This document shows positions 46,601 through 55,576 of a stretch of DNA of 64,000 bases, one piece after another. A program made the translations under genes and the position numbers. The DNA lies in the NCBI GenBank assembly GCA_009746045.1, contig RPFO01000165.1, positions 4,123,867-4,187,866 on the forward strand, given 5' to 3'. Position 1 is the first letter of the stretch. Each line of letters begins with the position of its first letter. The stretch comes from Mesostigma viride (taxonomy: Eukaryota; Streptophyta; Mesostigmatophyceae; Mesostigmatales; Mesostigmataceae). The notes under the pieces were generated by a model. That model saw nothing but the letters and a program-made list of their open reading frames with translations, was not told where the DNA came from and did no database searches.

Positions 46601-49600
46601 CGTCCTTGCTATTACTGTTATTGTATAGTATTGCTTGTGTCCGTCCTTGCTATTGCTGTTATTGTATAGTATTACTTGTGTCCGTCCTTGCTATTACTGT
46701 TATTGTATAGTAGTACTTGTGTCCGTCCTTGCTATTACTGTTATTGTATAGTATTGCTTGTGTCCGTCCTTGCTATTACTGCAATTGTTTAGTATTGCTT
46801 GTGTCCGTCCTTGCTATTACTGTTATTGTATAGTATTGCTTGTGTCAGTCCTTGCTATTATTGTTATTGTATAGTACTGCTTGTGTCCGTCCTTGCTATT
46901 ACTGTTATTGTATAGTATTGCTTGTGTCCGTCCTTGCTATTACTGTTATTATATAGTAGTACTTGTGTCCGTCCTTGCTATTACTGTTATTGTATAGTAT
47001 TGCTTGTGTCCGTCCTTGCTATTACTGTTATTGTATAGTAGTACTTGTGTCCGTCCTTGCTATTACTGTTATTTGTATAGTAGTACTTGTGTCCGTCCTT
47101 GCTATTACTGTTATTGTGTAGTATATCTTGTGTCAGTCCTTGCTATTACTGTTTATTCTCACAGGTTTGTTTGCACCCAGCGGTATTTCGATCTCCCTCC
47201 CGCTATCCTGCTCGCAGGAGCACACGCACGGTTGGTGTCTCTTGCCATAACAACAAAGCTTAACTATTTGCAAACATACCTGATTCCTATTGAATGTGCC
47301 TCTTGCCACTACGACTATGCTTAACTATTCTCAAAGATATTTTATTCTTATTTAATGCTCTCACGAGCACCCGTGTGGCTGCCTGTCTCGTACCATCGTA
47401 CTAAATTGCCTTTCTAAGGAATACCATACTTTAATGATTTGTGCTATTATTTATGCTATTTTTCATTTATTATTTATCTACTATTTATTGTTCGCAGGAG
47501 CACACGCGCAGCCGGCGTGTCCATTATCGGCAAGATGGCAGAGATCTGCCCCGCGCTGCTGGCGCCGCCCCACTGCGACCAAGTCAGCCACGATAACCTG
47601 CGGCAGGCGGTGGCGGAGCTCAGCGAGGACTACTTTGACTACGACGTGGCGTTCATCAACGAGGCGATGAACTGGGAGGATGCGTCGGATGAAGGGGATG
47701 CGGCGGATGAACCCTATGCGGCGGACGACGAGAATGAGAATGATGGTGAGGGAGATGGTGAGGGGGAGGGAGAGGGAGACGAGATGAAGGGGGATGGTGT
47801 GGGACTGTCGAGTCGCGCTCCTGCAGGCACATCTGGAGAGTCCTACCCTTTCGCACGAGGGGACACCAGCGCGGAGCCTCGGCATGGTCCACCGGTCCTG
47901 GGTCGAGGAGGCATGGTGGGTCGGGAGGCCACGAGTGACGGGCGCAATAATCCCGAATACGGCGAGCCTGCCGGTTATGACAGGGGGAATGGTGTGGGTC
48001 ACGGGGTGCCAGCTGGCGCATCTGCGTTGCACCAGGAGGTCGATACGGAGGGGGATACTTGGTCCCGTGAGATGGAGAACAAGTCCTCCTGGTACCCGGC
48101 CCCTGCCCAGCGTACGCGAGAAGATGGCTACGGTGACTCGCAACAAGACGGCGACGACTTGCACTCACGAGACGTGTCGCCGCCGGCGCTAGAGGAACCC
48201 CAGGGGCCGCAGGCGGGGCGGCTTGCAAGCGATAAGGGGAAAGGTCCGATGATCGCAAGAGATTTCGTGGGTCAGGACTCGGTTCGAGACGTCCCTAGGG
48301 AGGAGCCTTATTTGGGGGGCGTTGGCGTGGCTCCCGGACGAGCCAGCACAGGCTCTGGGGATGAGAAGCACAGCTTGAGGGAAGGACCTAATGCTTCTCG
48401 GGATTACGGCCGGGAGGGCTCTGGTGCTGTCGCAGGCGTCGGGAGTAGTGGAGGCCAGTACGAAGAGGAGGAGGAGGTGGGGGCGGGGGCGCAGGAGTGG
48501 CAGTGCTTTGGCCTGCAGGCGTCGCGGTCGTATTTCCACGGGGGGCGTCATGGGATCGGGTCGAGCCAAGGTGCCAGGGAGGGCGGGCAGAGCATCCAGG
48601 GGAGGGAGGACAGGACAGGAGCGACCGGCTTGGTCACGGCACTGTTCGTCGACGACGCGCTCGGCGTGGCCGTGAGTGCGTCCACGGACGGGAGGGTCGT
48701 CTCCTGGCCCACGACGGTTTCAGGGACCCTGGCCAGCGCCGACGACGGGCACGACGGCCCGGCCCCGTTGGGTGTGGCCGAGCTCGGGATTTACATGGCG
48801 TGCACTGGAGACGGGCGGCTGGACAAGGGCCTGCTAGTTGCGGGCATGGACAGGGAGTGGTCCCGTGACCCGGCGGCACCCCCGGCGGTCTTCTGGCTCA
48901 AGCCGACACCGACGAGCGGGGGGGTGTACCGCGAGGCGGCACGGCTGTCGCGACCGGAGTCCAAGGGGATCTTCTGCGTGGCGCAGTCCTCCCTGGGAAA
49001 CGCCGATTTCATCACCGGGGAGAAAGTCGTCGTCAAGGATGGCGGCAGCGCTATTGCTGGTGGTTCGGCAGCAACGGGGTCATCGGCAGGGAGAAAGAAC
49101 CACGAGGACGTGCTTGTCCTTTTTGACATGGAGGCCTGCTTCACGCTGGGGCCCCAAGCCTCCTTCGGCCAGCTGGCGCCCAAGAAGGTCTTCCGCGGCC
49201 ACGCGGACGTCATCACGTGCGTGGCGACGTCGCGGCGCGACCCCCATGTGTTCTTCTCGGGGTCCAGGGACCGCACGGTGCGCCTCTGGGACGCGCGCCT
49301 GCCCGCGGATAAGTGCCTTGCGGTCCTGGGCAAGCTGCGGGGGGGGCGGGTGTCGCGGGGGGTGAAGGCGAGAATGTGGAGAGCCATTCGGCGTGCGTCT
49401 CCTGCTTGGACGTCTCGGAGGGCTATGTGCTGTCAGGTGGCAGGGATCGGATGGTCAAGCTCTGGGACACGCGCGTGGTGTCGGACCAGGTGAGCCTCAG
49501 TTTGCGTGTAGTGTTTGTGTCTGTGTGTGTGTGTGTGTGTGTGTGCACCGGCGCTCTGCTTTGATCCGTGGCACCATGCGTGTAGGGGAGCTACTTCGTG

Positions 49601-50321
49601 TAGTGTGTGTGTCTGTGTGTATGGGAGTGCATGATGTATCCATGTGTGTGTGCATGGAATGTCGAGTGGTCAAGCTGTGGGACGCGCGCGCGCTGTGGGA
49701 CCACGTGGGTTATGCATGGTTTGGGTTTTTGCAGCAACGTTTTATAATAATTTATAGGTATGAATTATAATGAAAGGTGCTCACCGACATAATCGGTCCC
49801 GTTTTGAGCGTTATTGCCGCAGCTGTTTTCATATATTCTCGCAACTTGATGGAAGGTCCCTCCTGCTGTATCTCTCGGTTTATTCTTCGGGAATTTCCGG
49901 ATAAAATTATTTTTAATGCTTGGAGAACTTTGAAAAATTTCATCAAGCTGAACATTTTTGGTCAGGCCCCATGCTCGCTAACATCGCTCTATTGTTCCTT
50001 CGTGCACTCTTATGGGCTCCTTGTGTGCGGCAGAACACACAATTTGTCTCCTCGGCGCAAATGGACTCTGCCGTGCTCAAAGTCTCACTGGCGCCTGCCG
50101 CGCCCAACGGTGCCACCGTGGCGGCCGTCAGCACGCTCAAGGGTCTCTTTGTGGTGAGCAACCTGCTGGGAGAGCAGCCGATCAAGGTCAAGTCCGAGGG
50201 CTTTGGGGACATGCGCCCTGTTGGCAAGTACATGGATGTGAAATGGTCACAGGCTGGGGACATACTGTACGCGGCGGGAGAGGACATGCGGGTGGACGTG
50301 TATACACGCATCGTCTTGTGA
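39745..50321 (+). CDS. Helical-repeat plus WD40 protein, four exons
   Basis: Exons: from ATG 39745 (or further upstream) to 39930; 44045-44337; 47498-49489; 50034-50321 (TGA 50319-50321). All junctions are GT-AG and in phase ([13 protein letters not shown]+G giving Arg; VVSDQ|NTQF). Exons 1-2 and the start of exon 3 are helical ([45 protein letters not shown]), resembling HEAT/ARM repeats. A disordered acidic/Gly-rich linker of about 250 aa follows, then WD40 blades: [12 protein letters not shown]...[15 protein letters not shown] and [16 protein letters not shown]...MVKLWDTRV, with a last blade [17 protein letters not shown] one-base frame change in the G8 run near 49339-49346 is probably an assembly error. 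Likely a scaffold protein; I cannot name the family. Confidence 0.72.
40051..40420 (+). repeat. 90-bp intronic tandem repeat, four copies
   Basis: Units contain AGTATATGAGGGGGGTGACG and ACCTAAGAAACACGGCCACA. The length (90, 90, 89) keeps a 30-aa frame open through the first copies until the 89-bp unit shifts it. It sits in intron 1 of the WD40 gene. Confidence 0.9.
40490..40635 (+). repeat. 38-bp intronic tandem repeat, about 3.5 copies
   Basis: Units join GCAGGTGCGGGTCATGTGGG to TGGGAATCTAGACATAGA. Each contains CAGGTGCGGG, a donor-like phrase, inside intron 1. Confidence 0.9.
41098..41845. repeat. 58-bp intronic minisatellite, about 13 copies
   Basis: Units begin GATGCCAGCACCCGTGTTTG and end GCCGTCAAGCGTGAGGGTTT. 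Copies are very alike, so the array is young or homogenised. Intron 1 of the WD40 gene. Confidence 0.95.
41846..42300. other. Intron 1 segment between arrays
   Basis: Unique sequence with phrases shared with 40700-40960 (GCCACGTGGCATGATGCGGCATG at about 40915 and 41933, and TATATGGAAACAGG / TAATATGGAAATAGG). A diverged dispersed repeat is likely. No gene. Confidence 0.45.
42300..43797. repeat. CCCT/CCTCCCT tract with assembly gap
   Basis: About 1.5 kb of CCCT with frequent CCTCCCT slips. At 43458-43512 it turns abruptly into G-rich GGGAGGGAGG on the same strand, then reaches the gap, then C-runs and CCCT again. The strand flip beside the gap points to a misassembled or hairpin-prone region. 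Long ORFs on both strands here are meaningless. Confidence 0.95.
43516..43606. other. Assembly gap (91 N)
   Basis: Run of N in the CCCT tract of intron 1. True length unknown. Confidence 0.99.
44403..47160. repeat. 41-bp intronic minisatellite, over 60 copies
   Basis: Units of about 38-41 bp carry TACTTGTGTCCGTCCTTGCT then ATTACTGTTATTGTATAGT. Variation is mostly in the TAGTAGTAC/TATTGC segment. The array fills nearly all of intron 2 of the WD40 gene and is interrupted once by a SINE-like insertion. Flanking copies of CGCAGGRGCACACGCRCGG lie at 44387, 47212 and at the real acceptor, 47493. Confidence 0.95.
46150..46415. mobile_element. SINE-like insertion with 10-bp target duplication
   Basis: A 266-bp unique segment sits inside the 41-bp array between two copies of TTGTATGGTA (46140-46149, 46416-46425). 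The array norm is TATAGTA, so the shared GG variant supports a real target duplication. Inside is GTTCGATTCC near 46309, a close match to the RNA polymerase III B box of tRNA-derived SINEs. I found no convincing A box or cloverleaf. Confidence 0.55.
49490..50033 (+). other. Intron 3 of the WD40 gene
   Basis: Donor CAG|GTGAGCC and acceptor TGTGCGGCAG. Contains a short (TG)n tract (49520-49545) and a partial direct repeat of exon 3 sequence near 49670-49695 (TGGTCAAGCTGTGGGACGCG versus TGGTCAAGCTCTGGGACACG at 49452), a pseudo-duplicated WD-blade end. Confidence 0.7.
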
Positions 50322-50330
50322 TAAAGGAAG

Positions 50331-50415
50331 CCTTGCAATTTAGGCAGCCTTGCAATTTAGGCAGCCTTGCAATTTAGGCAGCCTTGCAATTTAGGCAGCC
50401 TTGCAATTTAGGAAG
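50331..50415 (+). repeat. 17-bp tandem repeat in the 3' UTR, five copies
   Basis: GCCTTGCAATTTAGGCA repeated five times, ten bases after the WD40 gene stop codon. Confidence 0.95.
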
Positions 50416-50789
50416 CTGGATTGCCTGCTGGCTGCTCCATGTACAGATATGTCAAGGCAGATCGCCTTCCCTTTGGTGGATGACTGCCCCCTGGTCAAAT
50501 GGACCAGAGGCGCGCTGACGGATGATGAGTAACTTCGTATAACCGGAACAATGCTGCTGGGCGTGCCTAAAGTTGTGGCATGTGGACTGCGTCATGCGGT
50601 GCCCTGCGGACGGTTTGCGAGAGGAAGGTGGTATGTTTTGTCCCAATGCTGTCAGGGACAGGCATGTTCACCATGTGCTGGCTAGGAATTCCTCGTTGAA
50701 GACTAATAATTGCAATTACCCAGAGGCATGCCAAGTGAGACGGCAAGTTATTGGGAGCATGGCATGCCAACGGGTGCGCATGAGCTGGA
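50416..50789. other. Spacer after the WD40 gene
   Basis: Presumed 3' UTR and intergenic sequence; nothing recognised. It ends at a TTAATTAAT run that marks the neighbouring LINE tail. Confidence 0.4.
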
Positions 50790-51965
50790 TTAATTAATTA
50801 ATTAATAAGCACGTGACTGCGTCACGTGGGTGCCAATACAGAGTAAAGGAACCTTCAACCCTATATACACAGCAAGAAGGAGGGAGGGCGCCCTAGCTTC
50901 TCTCACTGCCGCAAGTGGGCAGGCCACAGAGCGCTCTCTCCACGGCATGGTGCATCATGCCGGGGCGCAACACTGTGGGTGCAATACAACCAGTGCAATA
51001 CCATAGGTAGGCTGACGCATAGCTTATGCTACAAATGTGAGGTGGGCTCAAGACGTAGGCTCATTAAGGCGCAAGCTGATGACCACAAGGTGCCAGAGCT
51101 AATTGAAGGTACTATAACGCTGTGCGCTAATATCGTCTCAAGTGCTGTAATGCCTAGCTAAGCTATCCCATAATCGATTGCCCCCAGCTAGACAACTAGC
51201 TTGAGTGCTCTATCCCGGGGAAGCCCGGGGGGGCTTCCACAGTTTCTTGTTGACATAAAGGTCCCCGCCCCGCCAGTACACTTGGGGCTTCTCGGGGTTG
51301 GTTTTGTGGCGGATGTAGTCGGGCCACTGATGACGGCGTTGCTGCTGCTGGGCTGGCGTCAGGTCGTCCTCAAGCGACCAGGAGGTGTCCACCAGCTTCT
51401 TGCTGCGAGAGAGGGACCGAACTCGGGCTGTGATGTCGCTGAAGGTGAGGACCACTGGAGGGGGCCCAGCCTTGGCCAGTGGATGGGGAAGGCGGTAGGC
51501 GCCCTGCAGAGCCGCACCTGGCAGCTCCATGCACGCCAAGAGCTGTTTCTTCAGCTCGTCGAGAAGAGAGTCTGGGGTCTCCTCCGGCTGCATGTCGAAG
51601 CGCCTGAGGATGACCCGGCAGCGGCGACGGTCGCGGTCAGCGGCCTCGCGGCGCGTGTCTTCCAGCTCCTGGAGCTTGGTGGTGATGGCGGTCGTGGTAG
51701 AGGATGCCTGGCTCTTGAGCAGGTCCGCCCAGGAGGCGCGAGTCGAGGGGTCATCGCTAGCCCTACCAGCAGGTTGGGCGGCGATGGTGGCCGTTCGCTC
51801 GGCGATCTCGGGGACCTGCATGGCCAGGGCGTCTACCTTGGTAGCAACTGCCTCAAGTTTCATGGTGCCTTGGCCGACTCGGCCTTCCACCTGGTTAAGG
51901 CGGGTGGTCACAGTGGCTGTGGCCTGAGCTGGATCAGTCGGGGTAAAATGGCTCTTTTTGTTAAA
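50790..51965 (-). pseudogene. LINE ORF1-like RNA-binding protein with 3' tail
   Basis: On the minus strand an open frame from a stop near 51963 runs to TAG at 51201-51212. It has a coiled-coil stretch (MKLEAVATKVDALAMQV, TKLQELEDTRREAADR), then an L1-ORF1-like fold: RRCRVILRRFDMQPEETPDS, LLDELKKQLLACM, PPPVVLTFSDITARVRSL and SLEDDLTPAQQQQRRHQWP. The order coiled coil, RRM-like, C-terminal basic domain is that of LINE ORF1 proteins, which bind element RNA. No ATG opens the frame (only GTG), so the 5' end is lost. Downstream, at 50790-50825, are the CACGTGACGCAGTCACGTG palindrome and TTAAT end of the family-1 tail, with ORF2 missing. Same architecture as 9675-10335. Confidence 0.68.
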
Positions 51966-52650
51966 TTGTCAAATTGTCTGAGGGCGGGGGCTGAGATTAA
52001 TTATTAAGAGGTGCCTTGAAATTAAATAAGAGGCATGACTCTATCGAGACATATTTTTGGAGGCGAGTTTCTATTGGCGTAAATTTGTAGTATTGTATGA
52101 CAACATGTCAAGGGTGACGGAAAGTACTGAAGTTGCGGAAGTGTCGCGGAGACGTTTCTAGATATCGATTGCGCCGTTTCCAAATCTCTGCTGCCCATGT
52201 GCGGCGTGGGCAACAACAACAACAAGAAGATCGATTGCGCATTCGATGGCTAAAAGGCAGAGAAGCCGTTGACCGGTACTACTGTTAGTCTTGTACGTTT
52301 GTGATGGCATGCTGTTCAGTGTCTTGGCCCTCGGCCGTTTTCAAATCTCTGCTGCCCATGTGCGGCATGGGGAACAGCAACAACAACAACAACAACTGTA
52401 CGACGGTGTTGGACGGAATTTCCGATCAGCGATGCGGACTTCGCATCTCACACGTTGTACATGGAAAAGAGCCCTTGCGTCGCGCTGTGATGCGGCGAAC
52501 TTATTCTCCGCCGTCGGAATGCACCGTCGATGAGCGTCGATGCTCGTCGATGCACCCAACGCAAGCCATGTACGAAAAGAAGTAGAAAATGGCGCGGCGG
52601 CTACGGGGTGCCAGTTTGGTAAGTTACAGAACTTGTATAGCCTGGCACGG
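51966..52650. other. Spacer with a local duplication
   Basis: Contains two direct copies of CAAATCTCTGCTGCCCATGT (near 52180 and 52340), each followed by a GGCAACAACAAC-type CAA run. Otherwise nothing recognised. Confidence 0.5.
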
Positions 52651-54830
52651 ACCCGCTTGCGTCACGCCCAACGGCTAGCTAGCCGGCGGCGCGCAGCCGG
52701 CGCCGTGGACGCTGTCAGGCTCACCGCAGCAGCAGCTTGACCAGTGGTATTCCTCCCAGTCCCGGCTGCTCGGCGCCCCCCCGCCGCCTCCGCCGCTTGG
52801 CCCTCTGGCGGCCGCGTGCCTGACGCCTACGGGCGTCCCTGCGCCGCCCACGCCGCCTGCCGCTGAGCAGGACTACACGTACCCGGCCCTGACGGAACCC
52901 CTAGCTGGCCGACCCCAACGAGCTACTGCCGTTCACCGAGCTCGAGCTGAGCACCGCCGCCAAGCAACTATGCTTCTAAGCCGCCGTTGGACCTGACCAG
53001 CTCCCCGCCCCGGCTGACGGCGCTCACGGGGTTCCTGCTTGACGTCTGCAACCGGGTCCTGCTTGCCGACGCGCCGATTCCTGAGTGGCAGCACAGCTAC
53101 CGTATTATGCTACACAAAAACAAAGGTTCCTCTGACGACCCCGCCAACTACCGAGGAGTCTGAATCCAGAGCGCCGCACTCAAGTTGTTCATGCGCATGA
53201 TCCTCAACCGCCTTCGTTCTGAGCACTCTCGACCATCAGCTAGGGGAAAGTCAAATGGGCTTTCGTCCTGGGCGCAACACCATCATGGCCATCTTCGTCG
53301 CGCGCCAGTCTTCGAGGAAATCGCTCTCCTGGAACCTGGTGACTTTCCCGCCATCCTGATCTTCGTCGACTTCATCAAGGCTTTCGATTCTGTCCTCTGG
53401 ACCGCTCTATGGGCTGTCCTTCAGTGCTCGCACTCGCGTCCCCAGTCGCCTGATTACCGTCATCCGCACGCTGTATGAGGGGTCGACCACTTAGGTGAGC
53501 ACTCAACACGGCTTTACCCCGCCATGTCCACCGCAGACCGGCGTCTGGCAGGGTTGTGTCTTGTCGCCGTACCTGTTTATTATTGCAGTGGATTATGTGT
53601 CATCAAACACGTGCCTGGCGCATAACATAATCATGTGTGTCAGTCTGGCAGGGTTGCGTCCTGTCGCCGTACCTGTTTATTATTGTAGTGGATTATGTTA
53701 TGCGCCAGGCACGTGCTCGCTTTGCTAGCCATTGCAGGCCGTGCCCCTGGCCTAGCGATCGATCACGAACGAGCTTGGGAAAGGAGGGCCGACTAACAAG
53801 CAGAAGTTACTAGCTGACCTCATTTATGCCGACGACATCACGCTCATCGAGAAGCCGGAGTCTGCCCAGCTTTGGAGCCCTGGCGCTCGAGGCTCGGGCG
53901 GTTGGTCTAGAAATCAGCCCCAAAACGGAGGCCCTGGCCCTCGGCATGGCAGTGCCCCCGCCCACACTCCACCTCTTAGACGACACCGCGGTCAACTACC
54001 CTACTTCCGGCCGCTTCAAGCTGCTCGGCAGTTGGCTTCAACCCGACTGCGAGGACGACCTGACGACACGGAGCGGCATAGCGTGGGCACAACTCCATGA
54101 CCACCGCCGTTGGTGGAGCAACCCCGCCCTACCCCACATCATCAAGATTGACCTCTTCAAGGTCGTCATTCTGACAACCCTGACCTACGGCGCCGAGACC
54201 TGGACACTGACGCAGGAGCTGGAGCAACGACTCGACGGCAACGTCACCAAGATGCTGCGCAAGGCCCTTAACATCCCCTTTGGTTTGCACATTACGGTAA
54301 TGAGGATTTGTACGCTGATTTGCCCTATGTTTCCCACATTCTTAGGCACAGGCGCCTGGGCCTAGCCGGGCGCCGGCCTGGCCCGCACAGATCAGGTAGA
54401 CACATCAGATAGACTAGCTGGCACCAAGCCCACGCAGCCTGGGCGTTATGTCCTCACTGACCTGGCGTGCCCCAGGCCGCGCGCGGCAGGGCCGCCACCC
54501 GTGGACTTTTCGTGATAGACTCGACATGGACATGTGCTACCCTAGACGTGACGGGCTCACCCCCGGGCAGCCTCCTGGTTTGTCTGTAATATGGAGGCAG
54601 ATGGTGCGCAAGGATAGATGGCAAGTAGTGATGAAGGAGACCACCCCCAAGCCTGTGGGGGCTCCGCGTGTGACCGCGTATGGCATTCATAGCGATTCGG
54701 GCCACGGTGCCCACACCCCTGTAACTAGGACCTAGATAGCTTATACCATCCATTCCATCCCATGTTCCCCTCCCACTGAGGACTTATGCTCACGTGACGC
54801 AGTCACGTGTCTATTAATTAATTAACTAGG
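52650..54830 (+). pseudogene. LINE family-1 copy C: reverse transcriptase, thumb, C-terminus and tail
   Basis: The most complete copy in the window. Order: WYSSQSRLLGAPPPP, a Pro-rich stretch, QMGFRPGRNTI, FVDFIKAFDSVLW (motif A, both Asp kept), GVWQGCVLSPYLF (motif B), LIYADDITLIE (motif C, YADD at 53825-53836), FKLLGSWLQPDCEDD, TYGAETWTL, MLRKALNIPFGLHI, RRLGLAGRRPGP and NPVTRT-like end TPVTRT-stop (54733-54735). These are non-LTR retrotransposon polymerase signatures. Frameshifts near 53230, 53490, 53590-53700 and 54300 disable it. It lacks the two insertions that split copy A, so it serves as the empty-site reference. Confidence 0.88.
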
Positions 54831-55025
54831 ACCTAGATTAATTTATTAATTAATTAATATAGACACGTGACTGCGTCACGTGAGCATAAGTCCTCAGTGG
54901 GAGGGGAACATGGGATGGAATGGATGGTGTAGGACCTAGATAGCTTACCTCATCCATTCCATCCCATGTTCCACTCCCACTGAGCACTTATGCTCACGTG
55001 ACGCAGTCACGTGTCGATAGTTAAT
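54719..55025. repeat. Three LINE 3' tails in plus/minus/plus order
   Basis: The tail module (ACTAGGACCTAGATAGC to CACGTGACGCAGTCACGTG plus TTAAT) occurs plus at 54719-54830, minus at about 54840-54935, and plus at about 54931-55025. The first two form a near-perfect inverted repeat about 100 bp per arm with almost no spacer. Confidence 0.88.
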
Positions 55026-55576
55026 TAGTAGCCCGGCAACTCCGCGTTAAGCAGTCCGCAGGTAGTCCGTAGGTAGTCCGCCGGCGTGAATCAAGTGGCA
55101 ATTTTAATTTGACAATTTGACAATTTGAGAACTGGCGACAACCTAGTCAGGGTAAAACCAGTTGTTTGTGAGACAAGCCGTGCTTTCGAGAAGTAACAAC
55201 TAAATTAAATGGGTGCCATTTTTCAATTAGGAAAATGCCCAAGCACAGGGCTGGTTTGGAGCCAGCAAACGTGGGTTCGGATTTTCCAGATTTCTGGCCA
55301 GCACAGGTTGTATCAATGATATTGAGGCCTCTGGGTCATCCAGGGTGTTGTGTGGCATGACGAGAAAAACACACCGTGAAATGGCTTTGAATAACACTCG
55401 CTTGTAAACATCTGGCCACCAAAACACTTGATTATATTGAATGACTTCCACATATACGACATCTTCCCACCTCTGGGATAATCTTTTGGTGAGGCAGGCA
55501 TGGTGGGCAAACCTCATCCTGCCAACAAGGTATCTTGCGGCACGCGAGAGAGCACCACTTGAAAAAAAAAGCCACA
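55026..55576. other. Spacer and 3' flank of the WDR11-like gene
   Basis: Contains a diverged minus-strand piece of the dispersed repeat (GGCCAGAAATCTGGAAAATC near 55270-55295). The rest is presumed 3' UTR of the minus-strand gene. The ORF 55227-55619 has no motif support. Confidence 0.45.

Noticed and set aside
49313-49564. Separate small WD40 gene
   Set aside because: It is the continuation of exon 3 after a one-base change in a G8 run; phase with exon 4 is exact.
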